This document shows, one piece after another, positions 12,526-19,774 of a DNA stretch of 24,880 nucleotides. The position numbers were made by a program, and so were the translations under genes. Source of the stretch: Candidatus Taylorbacteria bacterium RIFCSPLOWO2_01_FULL_50_130 (GTDB lineage Bacteria > Patescibacteriota > Minisyncoccia > Phycocordibacterales > UBA10002); contig MHSB01000035.1 in the NCBI GenBank assembly GCA_001821155.1, positions 1 to 24,880 of the forward strand, given 5' to 3'. The stretch's first letter is position 1, and each line of letters begins with the position of its first letter. Below the pieces are notes generated by a model. That model saw nothing but the letters and a program-made list of their open reading frames with translations. It had not been told where the DNA came from and made no database searches.

Positions 12526-12534
12526 TGTTATACT
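12526..12534 (+). promoter_or_regulatory. Extended -10 before the bactofilin-like gene
   Basis: TGT followed by TATACT (12529-12534), with ATG 12544 nine bases downstream, so the leader would be only about three bases. The preceding gap (12428-12525) contains several scattered cagtt/ccagt motifs but no gene. Confidence 0.45.
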
Positions 12535-12543
12535 ACCAATGTC

Positions 12544-13662
12544 ATGTTGAAAAAATCTCTCATCACGGCAGTCATCGTGCTCTCGCCACTCCTTGCCGTT
12601 GCCGCTTCAATCAATCTCGGCGACTATTTTCTCAAAGGCGCAGAGAACGCGCCCGGCGACGTGTACGCGGCTGGCGAAACCATCGTGTTCGCGGGGAGTG
12701 TTTCGGGTGATGCGCTCGCGGCGGGACGGACGATTTTCAGCCAAAGCCGCATTTCGAATGATGTATTTTTTGCGGGGGGAACCGTTCGGGTGGAAGGAGC
12801 CGTCGGTGATGATGTCCGTGTGCTGGGGAGGAGAGTGGAAATAGACGGAATAATTGCGGGCGATGTCGTCATTGTCGGCTCGAGAGTCCTCATAAAACCC
12901 ACTGCAGTCATCGGGGGGTCTCTGTACGCGGTAACGGGAGAAATAGAAGTGCGGGGCACCGTTCAGGGCGGCGGAAAAATCATGTCGAGCAAGTTTCTCC
13001 TTTCCGGAGCGATTGAGAACGACCTTGAACTCTGGGGGGGAGCTATATTCAAGGAACCGGCGCGCATCGGCGGGGATTTCATCCACCACGCGCGAGGAAA
13101 ATGGGAGCCGCCCACTCATGTCGCCATTACCGGCAGGGTTATTGCCGGTGAATGGCGCAAAGGCAGCGTGGCGATGCAACAGTCGTCTTTCTGGGGGCTC
13201 TTTTTCCTAAAGGCGCTTATGATGCTTTCTCTTGGGTTTCTGCTGTTTCTCCTGGCAAGAGGACGCACCGAAAAAGTGCTCCTTGAAACACTTCCGAATT
13301 TCTGGACGCGCGCGCTTCGGGGGTTTCTCATCTTTTTGCTTCTTCCGCTCGGAACTCTTATCTTTCTATTGTCTGTCGTCGGCATTCCGATAGCGCTTAT
13401 GCTCGGCTCGCTCCTTCTTTTGCTCTTTCTTTTATCGTGGGCGGGCGCCGGTATACTCCTCGGCGCGTGGTGCGAACGAGCGTTTTTCAAGCGCTCCGCC
13501 TTTCCGCTTTCTTATCGGCCGGTGCTCCTCGGAACCCTGCTTCTTTCCGTCGTCTCTCTCATACCGTTTGTTGGGCCGGTTATTCATGGTATGCTTCTTT
13601 TATCCGTGGCGGGCTCTCTCGGAACGATCTTTTTCCGTTCGTTGCGGGCTTTGGGCGCGTAG
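12544..13662 (+). CDS. Bactofilin-like beta-helix protein with C-terminal membrane helices
   Basis: A 372-residue protein. Residues 1-20 form a signal peptide or anchor (LITAVIVLSPLLAVAAS). About residues 25-200 are short repeating strands with Gly/Val/Ala spacing (GDVYAAGETIVFAGSVSGDA, VRVEGAVGDDVRVLGRRVEI), the right-handed beta-helix pattern of polymer-forming cytoskeletal (bactofilin) domains. The C-terminal 150 residues hold four or so hydrophobic helices. Proteins joining an exported bactofilin-like domain to a membrane part are common in Patescibacteria; their role is unknown, but envelope scaffolding is plausible. It probably forms an operon with the next gene, 3 bp downstream. Confidence 0.7.
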   Translation: MLKKSLITAVIVLSPLLAVAASINLGDYFLKGAENAPGDVYAAGETIVFAGSVSGDALAAGRTIFSQSRISNDVFFAGGTVRVEGAVGDDVRVLGRRVEIDGIIAGDVVIVGSRVLIKPTAVIGGSLYAVTGEIEVRGTVQGGGKIMSSKFLLSGAIENDLELWGGAIFKEPARIGGDFIHHARGKWEPPTHVAITGRVIAGEWRKGSVAMQQSSFWGLFFLKALMMLSLGFLLFLLARGRTEKVLLETLPNFWTRALRGFLIFLLLPLGTLIFLLSVVGIPIALMLGSLLLLLFLLSWAGAGILLGAWCERAFFKRSAFPLSYRPVLLGTLLLSVVSLIPFVGPVIHGMLLLSVAGSLGTIFFRSLRALGA

Positions 13663-13665
13663 ACA

Positions 13666-14067
13666 ATGAAATTCATCAAGTTTTTCGACAAATTGGAAGA
13701 TACAGCGAGGGGAAAGCTCTCCCGAGTCCCTATCATCTACGGCATCATTGGGGGCATTGCTATCGTACTGTTTTGGCGCGGCATTTGGCATACAGCCGAC
13801 ATGTTTGAGGGAAGCGGCGGCATCCTTGCCATTCTGTTTGGCGCGCCTATTTCAACGATACTAAGCGCCGTTGTGCTCCTTCTCACTGGTCTTTTTGTGT
13901 CCTTCTTCATCGGAGATCGCATCATTCTTTCCGGTCTGACGCACGAGAAAAAAGTTGAGGAGAAAACGGAAAGCGAAGTGCGCGCCGAGGGGGCAATCCT
14001 TCTTGGCATGTTTGATAAACTGGAGCGGATAGAAAAGGAGATAGAAGAGTTAAAAAAGGATAAATGA
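13666..14067 (+). CDS. Small membrane protein with C-terminal coiled coil
   Basis: A 133-residue protein starting 3 bp after the preceding stop. It has an N-terminal amphipathic stretch (FIKFFDKLEDTARGKLSRVP), two membrane helices (IIYGIIGGIAIVLFWRGIWH and ISTILSAVVLLLTGLFVSFF) and a charged coiled-coil tail (KLERIEKEIEELKKDK). I know the arrangement as a conserved hypothetical family of these genomes with no assigned function. Tight spacing suggests co-translation with the bactofilin-like protein and perhaps a shared envelope role. Confidence 0.65.
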   Translation: MKFIKFFDKLEDTARGKLSRVPIIYGIIGGIAIVLFWRGIWHTADMFEGSGGILAILFGAPISTILSAVVLLLTGLFVSFFIGDRIILSGLTHEKKVEEKTESEVRAEGAILLGMFDKLERIEKEIEELKKDK

Positions 14068-14117
14068 GGAAAGATGTTACAGACGATTTAAGGTGTAGGA
14101 CATCTGGCGTAAGAAAC

Positions 14118-14152
14118 ATTCATGCTTCGTATTTCATAATTCATATTTCATA
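14118..14152 (+). repeat. Five 7-bp tandem units before the AI-2E family gene
   Basis: attcatg, cttcgta, tttcata, attcata, tttcata in register. The array ends 11 bp before ATG 14164. Confidence 0.7.
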
Positions 14153-14163
14153 CACGTACCTTC

Positions 14164-15192
14164 ATGCCGGCAACGCGCAAAATTGAACTAGGTTTTTTCT
14201 TTCTCCTCGTGGCGGCGGCTACGGTGGTGTCGTTCCTTATCTTCAAGCCGTACTTTGGGGCGCTCTTTGTCGCGGTGGTGTTCGCGATTGTCTTCCGGCC
14301 GCTCTTTGAGGCACTGCATAGAAGAGTCAATGGAAAAGGACTTGCGGCGCTTCTGACGCTCGTTTTTCTTTTCTGCGTCATTTTGATTCCGGCAACGCTT
14401 TTTGGATTCCTTGTCTTTGACGACGCGCGAAATCTGTACGAATCCGCCGGAGCGGGGGCGACCGTCATCAGCCGCTTTGATGCCGCGCTCCAGCCGATTG
14501 AACTTTTCGTACGGGGAATTATTCCCGGATTTGAGCTCAACGTTTCCGCGTACATAAACGCCGCTCTTTCGTTTCTGGTGAATAATCTCGGAGGCGCCTT
14601 TACGCGCGCTATCGGCATAGTGTTTCAAACCTTTATTATGCTGTTTGCCCTTTTTTACCTCTTTCGCGATGGCGAAAAATTTCGCTCCTACATCGTGACA
14701 CTTTCTCCGCTCACCAACGAGTATGACGAGCGGATTTTGAAGCGCATTGAAGGAGCTATTTCTTCGGTCGTGAAGGGGAAACTCCTCATCATATTTATTC
14801 AAGGCATCCTCGCCGCCATCGGGTTTTTTATCTTCGGTATTCCGAATCCCGTGCTGTGGGGGGCGGTCACATCCATCGCCGCGCTCATCCCCGCAATCGG
14901 AGTTGCCGTGGTATTTGTTCCGGCCGTCATCTACCTTTTCATCACCGGCGGCATCCCTTTGGCTATCGGGCTCCTTATATTGGGGGTTATCGTGGGTTCA
15001 ATCGATAACATTCTCGGACCCATACTGTATGAAAAAGGTCTCTCCATGCACCCGCTCTTCATTCTTCTTTCGGTTTTGGGCGGTATCGCGCTGTTCGGCC
15101 CCGTTGGATTTCTTGCCGGTCCGGTTGCCATCTCGCTCCTCCTCGCGCTTCTTGATATTTACCCTCTGCTGTTTCAGAGCAATAATCATTGA
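14164..15192 (+). CDS. AI-2E family (PerM/YdiK-like) membrane transporter
   Basis: A 342-residue protein with about eight membrane helices. Family landmarks are two N-terminal helices separated by an arginine-containing turn (FRPLFEALHRR), a long extracytoplasmic loop, FYLFRDGEKFRSYI in the middle, GKLLIIFIQGILAAIGFFIFGIP, then GSIDNILGPILYEKG and LFGPVGFLAGPVA near the C-terminus. Members include TqsA, proposed to export the quorum signal AI-2, and Na+/H+ antiporters; the actual substrate here is unknown. The previous gap carries a 7-bp repeat array and no clear Shine-Dalgarno site. Confidence 0.88.
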   Translation: MPATRKIELGFFFLLVAAATVVSFLIFKPYFGALFVAVVFAIVFRPLFEALHRRVNGKGLAALLTLVFLFCVILIPATLFGFLVFDDARNLYESAGAGATVISRFDAALQPIELFVRGIIPGFELNVSAYINAALSFLVNNLGGAFTRAIGIVFQTFIMLFALFYLFRDGEKFRSYIVTLSPLTNEYDERILKRIEGAISSVVKGKLLIIFIQGILAAIGFFIFGIPNPVLWGAVTSIAALIPAIGVAVVFVPAVIYLFITGGIPLAIGLLILGVIVGSIDNILGPILYEKGLSMHPLFILLSVLGGIALFGPVGFLAGPVAISLLLALLDIYPLLFQSNNH

Positions 15193-15196
15193 CGTA

Positions 15197-15224
15197 GGAT
15201 TTAAGATTTACGATTTTGGATTTT
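15197..15224 (+). repeat. Four 7-bp tandem units before the MYG1 gene
   Basis: ggattta, agattta, cgatttt, ggatttt in register, starting 5 bp after the preceding stop. Nearly the same unit as in murB at 3811-3838. Confidence 0.7.
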
Positions 15225-15258
15225 TTCTTGGGCTGCCATTTCCGCTCTGCTTTCTCTG

Positions 15259-15267
15259 TGCTATAGT
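15259..15267 (+). promoter_or_regulatory. Extended -10 of the MYG1 gene, leaderless
   Basis: TGC followed by TATAGT (15262-15267), six bases before ATG 15274. The same spacing as at secA and the antitoxin gene. Confidence 0.5.
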
Positions 15268-15273
15268 CTCGGC

Positions 15274-16152
15274 ATGACGACTATTGTTACTCATGACGGC
15301 AAATTTCACGCGGATGAAGTGTTTGCCATAGCGGCGTTGCTGCTGCTTCACCCCGATGCTCAAGTCATTCACACACGCTCTCCAGAGAAAATAACGCAGG
15401 GCAATATCGTCGTTGATGTCGGAGGAGTGTATGACGAAACGAGAAACCGGTTTGACCACCATCAAATAGGCGGCGCCGGTTCCCGTAAAGATAACATACC
15501 CTACGCCGCGTTTGGGTTGGTGTGGAAGAAATTTGGCGAGAAGCTCTGCAAAAACGCGGCGGTCGCGGAGCGTGTGGAAAGAGTGTTGGTTACTCCGATT
15601 GACGCGAACGACAATGGCATTGACCTTTCACTGCCAAAATTTTCCGGTAGCTTTTCGTATGAGATTTCCGATGCCGTACGCTCCTTCGTTCCAACGTGGC
15701 GGGAAAAGGAGTCCCATCTCGAGACCAACTTTAATGAAGCAGTGTCTTTTGCAAAACGAATCATTGAGCGTGAGATACGGCGCGCGGAAGCGTTTGTCAC
15801 TGGAGAACAAAGAGTACAAGCAATTTATAACGAGGCGGCGGACAAACGGCTCATTGTTTTGGATGAGGATTATTCATGGAAGGACACGCTCTCGCGCATA
15901 CCCGAACCGCTTTACGTTGTGCATCCACAAAACGGGGCGTGGCGGCTCTATTGTGTGCGCGACAATCCGCATCTTTTCGTGAATCGCAGAGACCTTCCCG
16001 AAGGCTGGGCGGGGCTCCGGGACAAGGAACTGGCGCGGGTTACTGGGGTGTCGGACGCCGTTTTCGCGCACCGCAATCGGTTTATGGCGGTCGCTAAAAG
16101 CAAAGAAGGAGCGATTGCGCTTGCGAAGCTCGCGCTTGGCGGGACGATTTAA
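15274..16152 (+). CDS. MYG1 family metal-dependent phosphoesterase
   Basis: A 292-residue protein with the MYG1 (UPF0160) pattern related to DHH phosphoesterases. It has THDGKFHADEVFA at 6-18 (metal-binding His and Asp), DVGGVYD (48-54), RFDHHQ (59-64, the DHH-type motif), LVTPIDANDNG with further acidic ligands, and a C-terminal half with LIVLDEDYSW and VCRDNPHLF-like segments. Eukaryotic MYG1 is a 3'-5' RNA exonuclease in nucleus and mitochondria; the bacterial role is not established. The start is confirmed by the extended -10 spacing and by the conserved N-terminus. Confidence 0.88.
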   Translation: MTTIVTHDGKFHADEVFAIAALLLLHPDAQVIHTRSPEKITQGNIVVDVGGVYDETRNRFDHHQIGGAGSRKDNIPYAAFGLVWKKFGEKLCKNAAVAERVERVLVTPIDANDNGIDLSLPKFSGSFSYEISDAVRSFVPTWREKESHLETNFNEAVSFAKRIIEREIRRAEAFVTGEQRVQAIYNEAADKRLIVLDEDYSWKDTLSRIPEPLYVVHPQNGAWRLYCVRDNPHLFVNRRDLPEGWAGLRDKELARVTGVSDAVFAHRNRFMAVAKSKEGAIALAKLALGGTI

Positions 16153-16158
16153 GAAGTA

Positions 16159-16227
16159 AAATTTACGATTTAAGATGTGAAGAATCTAGCTTTTTAGCTT
16201 TCTCCCAAATCATAAATCATAAATCTT
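16159..16227 (+). repeat. Inverted 7-bp arrays before obgE
   Basis: The left side has aaattta, cgattta, agatgtg (16159-16179). The right side has aaatcat, aaatcat, aaatctt (16207-16227), roughly the reverse complement of the left, so the RNA could fold into a long hairpin. It ends 5 bp before ATG 16233. Confidence 0.6.
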
Positions 16228-16232
16228 GCCCC

Positions 16233-17210
16233 ATGGCTTTCGTTGACGAAATAACCTTACATCTCAAAGCCGGCGATGGCGGCAACGGCGTCGTTAGCTG
16301 GCTCCATGAAAAAGGAAAAGAATTCATGGGTCCAGCCGGCGGGGACGGAGGGAAGGGCGGGGACGTGTATCTTCGAGCCGTCCGTGACATCAGCCGACTT
16401 ACCTCGTACCGCTACGGAAACGTATTCTCGGCTGGTTGCGGCAGGAGCGGCGGGGGGAGAAGCAGGCACGGGAAAAGCGGTGAGAATCTCGAGCTCCAAG
16501 TTCCAGTAGGGTCTGTGGTGACTAACAACGTTACCGGGAGGATGTATGAATTTCTAAATGAGGGAAAGCGTTCATTGGCGCTTCACGGCGGCAGGGGCGG
16601 ATTCGGGAATGAACATTTTAAAAGCTCCCGCAACGTGCGTCCTATTGAATTTACGGAGGGGAAGAAAGGGGAGGCGGCGGAACTCCATGTGGAGCTACGG
16701 CTCATCGCTGATGCCGGACTTATCGGTTTTCCGAACGCGGGGAAGTCCTCGCTCCTTAACGAATTGACGGCGGCGCATGCAAAGGTTGGAAGTTATGCGT
16801 TTACGACGCTTGAACCAAACCTCGGAGTATTTAGCGGCTTTATTCTCGCGGACATCCCCGGGCTTATTGCAGGTGCCTCCGAGGGAAGGGGACTCGGAAC
16901 CAAATTCCTTCGCCACATTGCGCGCACGAAACTGCTTCTCCACTGCATTTCCGCGGAGGAAAAGAATTTGCTCAAAGCGTATGACATCGTGCGCCAAGAA
17001 CTTATACGCCATGAAACCGAGCTCGGGAAAGAAAAAGAGGTAATTGTGCTTACCAAAGCCGACACGCGCGACGCCAAGGGGTTGAAAGACGCAGTCGTCT
17101 CCTTAAAGAAGCGCAACAAACAGGTGCTTACCGTCTCGATCATCGACGACGCGCTCCTCAAATCGTTCAAAGAAAGACTGTTAAAGATTTTACAGAATGT
17201 TTGGAGCTAG
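16233..17210 (+). CDS. obgE: Ribosome-assembly GTPase Obg
   Basis: Essential GTPase acting in large-subunit assembly and stringent-response control. The N-terminal glycine-rich Obg fold is complete (GDGGNG, GPAGGDGGKGGDV at 33-45, SAGCGRSGGGRSRHGKSGEN, GGRGGFGNEHF). The G domain has G1 GFPNAGKSS (165-173), switch TTLEPNLG (191-198), G3 DIPGLI (207-212) and G4 TKAD (274-277). The 325-residue length corresponds to the Obg-plus-G-domain core without the extra C-terminal domain of some species. The start at 16233 gives the canonical MAFVDE N-terminus. It converges with gatB, and an inverted repeat lies between them. Confidence 0.95.
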   Translation: MAFVDEITLHLKAGDGGNGVVSWLHEKGKEFMGPAGGDGGKGGDVYLRAVRDISRLTSYRYGNVFSAGCGRSGGGRSRHGKSGENLELQVPVGSVVTNNVTGRMYEFLNEGKRSLALHGGRGGFGNEHFKSSRNVRPIEFTEGKKGEAAELHVELRLIADAGLIGFPNAGKSSLLNELTAAHAKVGSYAFTTLEPNLGVFSGFILADIPGLIAGASEGRGLGTKFLRHIARTKLLLHCISAEEKNLLKAYDIVRQELIRHETELGKEKEVIVLTKADTRDAKGLKDAVVSLKKRNKQVLTVSIIDDALLKSFKERLLKILQNVWS

Positions 17211-17242
17211 CCGATGGTAGTTTCGATTGTTCGCGTTGAAAA

Positions 17243-17279
17243 GTAGTTTTTATTTACGGCCGTCGTAAATAAAAACTAC
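17243..17279. repeat. Inverted repeat between convergent obgE and gatB
   Basis: gtagtttttatttacg (17243-17258) and cgtaaataaaaactac (17264-17279), perfect 16-bp arms with a 5-base loop. The T-rich and A-rich runs are within the arms. It is well placed as a two-way terminator for the convergent genes, but the shape is not classical. Confidence 0.6.
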
Positions 17280-17328
17280 ATTGAGGCAAATGCCGATAAA
17301 TATTGGTTTTTGGCATTGGAGAAGTTTG

Positions 17329-18873
17329 CTACTTCAGCAGGGAGATGAACATTTCGCGAAGCACTTCCGGGTTTGCGGAGCCGCGCGTGGCTTTCATTCC
17401 TTGGCCTACGAGAAATTGCAGGGCAGCTGTTTTTCCGCTCTTGTAATCCTCCGCCACCTTCCTGTGGGCGGCGACAACGTCTTCTGCGACAACTTGGAGG
17501 TCTTTTTCGTCGCTTTGTTGGAGCAGTCCCAGGTGCGCGGCGAGCTCTTCCGGTTCCCCGCCTTTTTCAAAGAGTTCCCGTAGTATGTCCTTTGCTCCGC
17601 GCGAGGAAAGTTTCTTATCCGCTACCATGCCAATCAGCTTGGCGAATGCGCTAAAAGAGAAGGGAAGAGCCGCTCCATCTCCATCCAACCCCGCCTTTTT
17701 GATGAGTCCCAAGAGGTCGGACGTACTATAGTTTGCCGCAAGGAGAAGTCTTGATTTGTCTTTCAGTTCACCCTCAACAGCCTCAAGAAGCGCGGCAATC
17801 GATCGATTCGCAAGCAGTATCTCGGCATCATCGGCTTTGATGCCGAGGAGAGCGTACCGTTGCCGCTTTTCCCAAGGGAGTGTTGGCATTTCATTTTTCA
17901 GTCTCGAAACGGCAAATTCAGGAATGTCCGCAATAGCGAGTTTTGAGAGGTCCGGGTCAGGGAAGTAACGATAGTCATGACTCTCTTCCTTTCGGCGCTG
18001 GGAAAATGTTTTCCCAGTATCTTCATTCCACCCTCGCGTTTCCTGCAGAACTCTCTGTCCGGATTCAATACATTCTATGTGACGGTTCATTTCATAGGTA
18101 ATCGCTCGCTCAACCGCGCGGAACGAGTTAAGATTTTTCACCTCCACTTTTGTTCCCAACTTCTCTCTCTCTTTTGACACAGAGATGTTTGCCTCAACTC
18201 GCATTTCTCCCTTTTCCATGTTGGCGCCAGAAGCGCCAAGATATCGAAGTAAAAGTTGGAGCTCGCGCGCGAAGTCGGCGGCCTCTCTCGCGCTCGAAAT
18301 CACCGGTTCGGTAACGAGCTCCATGAGCGGCACTCCTGCTCGATTGAAATCAACCAAACTAAATCCTCCCTCGTCCTCGACTTTAGTTCCTCCTTTCTCA
18401 AAGGAGGTGTCCGAGTAGGCGAGGACGGAGGACTTAAAAATCCCGCGGCTCGTCAACCCGCCACTCCTTTTATGAAAGGGAGAAGGAGAGGCATCTCGAT
18501 GTATGGAAGTAGCGGTATCTTCTTCAAGATGAACACGCGTAATCGAAACTCCATTCAGTGCGCCGCCGGAGACGAGTGGAAACTCATACTGGCTCAACTG
18601 ATACCCTTTTGGAATGTCGGGATAAAAATAATTCTTTCTGTCGAATTCCGTGAAGCCGGCGAGCTGGCCTCCGAGCGCGAGGCCCACTTTGAGAATATGC
18701 TTCACTGCCTCTTTGTTGATTACTGGAAGCGTTCCCGGGTGTCCCATACATATGGAGCAGATGTTGACATTTGGTCTAACCTCGTCCGGATCATTTTTTG
18801 AATCGCAAAACATCTTTGTTCGCGTCTTCAACTCCGCGTGAATTTCCAGTCCAACCGTAAGTATGTAGTCCAT
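17329..18873 (-). CDS. gatB: Aspartyl/glutamyl-tRNA(Asn/Gln) amidotransferase subunit B
   Basis: With GatA and GatC (not in this window) it converts Glu-tRNA(Gln) or Asp-tRNA(Asn) to the amide form. Motifs: VGLEIHAELKTRTKMFC (7-23), CSICMGHPGTLPVIN (39-53), DRKNYFYPDIPKGYQLSQYE (78-97), VDFNRAGVPLMELVTEP, MEKGEMRVEANIS, KVEVKNLNSFRAVERAI, DYRYFPDPDL and a C-terminal YqeY-like tail ending in REMFISLL. An open frame extends 27 codons upstream, but ATG 18873 gives the conserved MDYILTVGLEIH start. The protein is 514 residues. About 40 residues near 128-167 have no counterpart in ordinary GatB and come from palindromic repeat DNA. Confidence 0.94.
   Translation of the reverse strand: MDYILTVGLEIHAELKTRTKMFCDSKNDPDEVRPNVNICSICMGHPGTLPVINKEAVKHILKVGLALGGQLAGFTEFDRKNYFYPDIPKGYQLSQYEFPLVSGGALNGVSITRVHLEEDTATSIHRDASPSPFHKRSGGLTSRGIFKSSVLAYSDTSFEKGGTKVEDEGGFSLVDFNRAGVPLMELVTEPVISSAREAADFARELQLLLRYLGASGANMEKGEMRVEANISVSKEREKLGTKVEVKNLNSFRAVERAITYEMNRHIECIESGQRVLQETRGWNEDTGKTFSQRRKEESHDYRYFPDPDLSKLAIADIPEFAVSRLKNEMPTLPWEKRQRYALLGIKADDAEILLANRSIAALLEAVEGELKDKSRLLLAANYSTSDLLGLIKKAGLDGDGAALPFSFSAFAKLIGMVADKKLSSRGAKDILRELFEKGGEPEELAAHLGLLQQSDEKDLQVVAEDVVAAHRKVAEDYKSGKTAALQFLVGQGMKATRGSANPEVLREMFISLLK
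18375..18492. repeat. Palindromic insertion inside gatB
   Basis: A nested palindrome: the inner pair cctccttt-ctc-aaaggagg, the outer pair cctcgtcctcg / cgaggacg-gagg, and a flanking ccactccttttatgaaaggg. It encodes a Ser/Gly/Lys-rich stretch between the ATSIHRD and GGFSLVDF parts of GatB, which are nearly adjacent in other GatB proteins. Confidence 0.6.
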
Positions 18874-18894
18874 GATTTTTAAGCGAGTCGCCCG

Positions 18895-18924
18895 CCCCGC
18901 AGGGATCTCTGCTTTCCTGCGGGG
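18895..18924. repeat. GC-rich hairpin upstream of gatB
   Basis: ccccgcagg (18895-18903) and cctgcgggg (18916-18924), perfect 9-bp stem with 12-base loop, about 20 bp upstream of the gatB start on the minus strand. It may lie in the 5' leader of gatB or be another dispersed palindrome. No T tract follows on the minus strand. Confidence 0.5.
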
Positions 18925-19050
18925 TGGATTTCCAAGCCGACCGATAATTTGCATTCACTTTGCATACGCACATACTATGTGACAACTCGCGGAAATGGAA
19001 GAAAGAAGCGTCGCGCAAAGTTTGCGGGCAAATCAGCAGGAGGCACTTGA

Positions 19051-19284
19051 CTAGTCTGATTCGTGTGCCACAGCGAGTTTCCGGGGCCCTGCGGGCTTCG
19101 TCTTTTTCGGGATTTGAATCTGGGCGATAAGATTTTTAAGGTCCTCAACCTTGTAGACGCGGTAGTTGCTGATGGGGTGCCGATAGGCCAGAAGTTTCCC
19201 AGACTTGTCCCAGTTGCGGAGGGTTAATTTTGAGACACCGAGCATTTTTGCCGCCTCCTTGATCATAATCATGTCATCACTCAT
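19051..19284 (-). CDS. Small winged-helix (MerR/excisionase-like) DNA-binding protein
   Basis: A 77-residue protein. IKEAAKMLGVSKLTLRNWDK (8-27) is a helix-turn-helix of the MerR/excisionase type, followed by SGKLLAYRHPISNYRVYKVEDL, the wing with the Tyr/Arg-x-Tyr pattern of that fold. The rest is a Lys/Pro-rich tail. There is no ligand domain, so it resembles BldC/excisionase-type stand-alone regulators. It is divergent from the giant fiber gene, 490 bp away. A regulatory link is possible but unproven. Interestingly, the fiber protein itself starts with a related helix-turn-helix-like module. Confidence 0.75.
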   Translation of the reverse strand: MSDDMIMIKEAAKMLGVSKLTLRNWDKSGKLLAYRHPISNYRVYKVEDLKNLIAQIQIPKKTKPAGPRKLAVAHESD

Positions 19285-19291
19285 AAACTGT

Positions 19292-19297
19292 AATATA
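19292..19297 (-). promoter_or_regulatory. -10 box of the winged-helix gene, leaderless
   Basis: On the minus strand TATATT is followed by seven bases and then the ATG at 19284. No good -35 is visible. Confidence 0.35.
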
Positions 19298-19650
19298 TCC
19301 TACCTAACATCATAAGAAAAGTAATAGATGTTGATAACTGTCTAGCAACGTTGAGAACATAGCTGAATCCCCTCTGTCGGAGGTGACTTTTGAAATCTTT
19401 TATTCAGTATGTCAAATATTTGGAGACAGGGATTTCGTGAAACGGAGAAGTGAGAAGTGGTAAAATCTTTCCAAGATTTTGGGTGAAACGTTGCATATAC
19501 AGCGTGAGGATTGAAGAAAATCTTCCGCGAGATTTTCTTCAAAACACACTTTTCGCCCACCCATTGCTACACCCTCACTTGCGTGTTCAAATCAGAAAAG
19601 TGAAATTGAGTTCTCCACAAGATTTTCTCCGAAATTAGACGATAAAAAAC
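19298..19650. other. Intergenic region with repeated AAGATTTT half-sites
   Basis: No gene is supported here. It holds two hairpins: aaaatctt-tcc-aagatttt (19462-19480) and a perfect 13-bp stem with 6-base loop (ttgaagaaaatct at 19511-19523, agattttcttcaa at 19530-19542). A third agattttct copy lies near 19620, next to the fiber promoter. The repeated half-sites could be operator sites, perhaps for the divergent winged-helix protein. This is inference. Confidence 0.4.
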
Positions 19651-19656
19651 TATAAT
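19651..19656 (+). promoter_or_regulatory. Consensus -10 of the fiber-gene transcript
   Basis: A perfect TATAAT, with ATG 19664 seven bases downstream (leaderless leader frame). No strong -35 is visible at the expected distance. Predicted transcript start is 19662-19664. Confidence 0.55.
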
Positions 19657-19663
19657 TAGCGGC

Positions 19664-19765
19664 ATGGAAATTGAGCTTCTCCCGAATGTCAGGTTCGACT
19701 TCTCGTCTTGCCGAGATGTGGTCGCCTTTTTACCACTTCTCGGCTTTTTTTGCCCTTCCTTCTAG
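19664..19765 (+). CDS. Possible 33-residue leader peptide of the fiber gene
   Basis: An ATG right at the predicted transcript start opens a 33-codon frame that ends with TAG at 19763-19765, 9 bases before the fiber start. It is in the same frame as the fiber gene, so stop-codon readthrough would fuse them. The peptide (ends AFLPLLGFFCPSF) is not similar to anything I know. The terminator-like hairpin at 19710-19751 lies inside this frame, the typical layout of a translated attenuator. Translation is not proven. Confidence 0.3.
   Translation: MEIELLPNVRFDFSSCRDVVAFLPLLGFFCPSF
19710..19751 (+). terminator. Intrinsic terminator or attenuator in the fiber leader
   Basis: gccgagatgtggt (19710-19722) pairs with accacttctcggc (19732-19744), 13 bp with one T-T mismatch and a 9-base loop, followed by seven T. 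It lies between the only visible promoter and the fiber start at 19775. So it either attenuates the fiber gene or ends an RNA of about 88 bases. An alternative hairpin (tctcg 19701-19705 with cgaga 19712-19716) would use the same left arm and could act as antiterminator. Confidence 0.7.
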
Positions 19766-19774
19766 TTCGCGAAT

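Noticed and set aside
12607..13179. A 190-codon minus-strand frame inside the bactofilin-like gene
   Set aside because: Antisense shadow with no motif, promoter or start signal, in contrast to the nested DUF433/DUF5615 pair.
18979..19050. A 23-residue basic frame (GTG start, KKRRAKFAGK) ending exactly at the winged-helix gene stop
   Set aside because: Too short, no promoter at a sensible distance and no family recognised; possibly a chance frame.
19611..19625. DnaA-box-like ttctccaca with nearby A/T-rich sequence
   Set aside because: One weak match only; no cluster, and no dnaA or dnaN nearby, so no origin is claimed.
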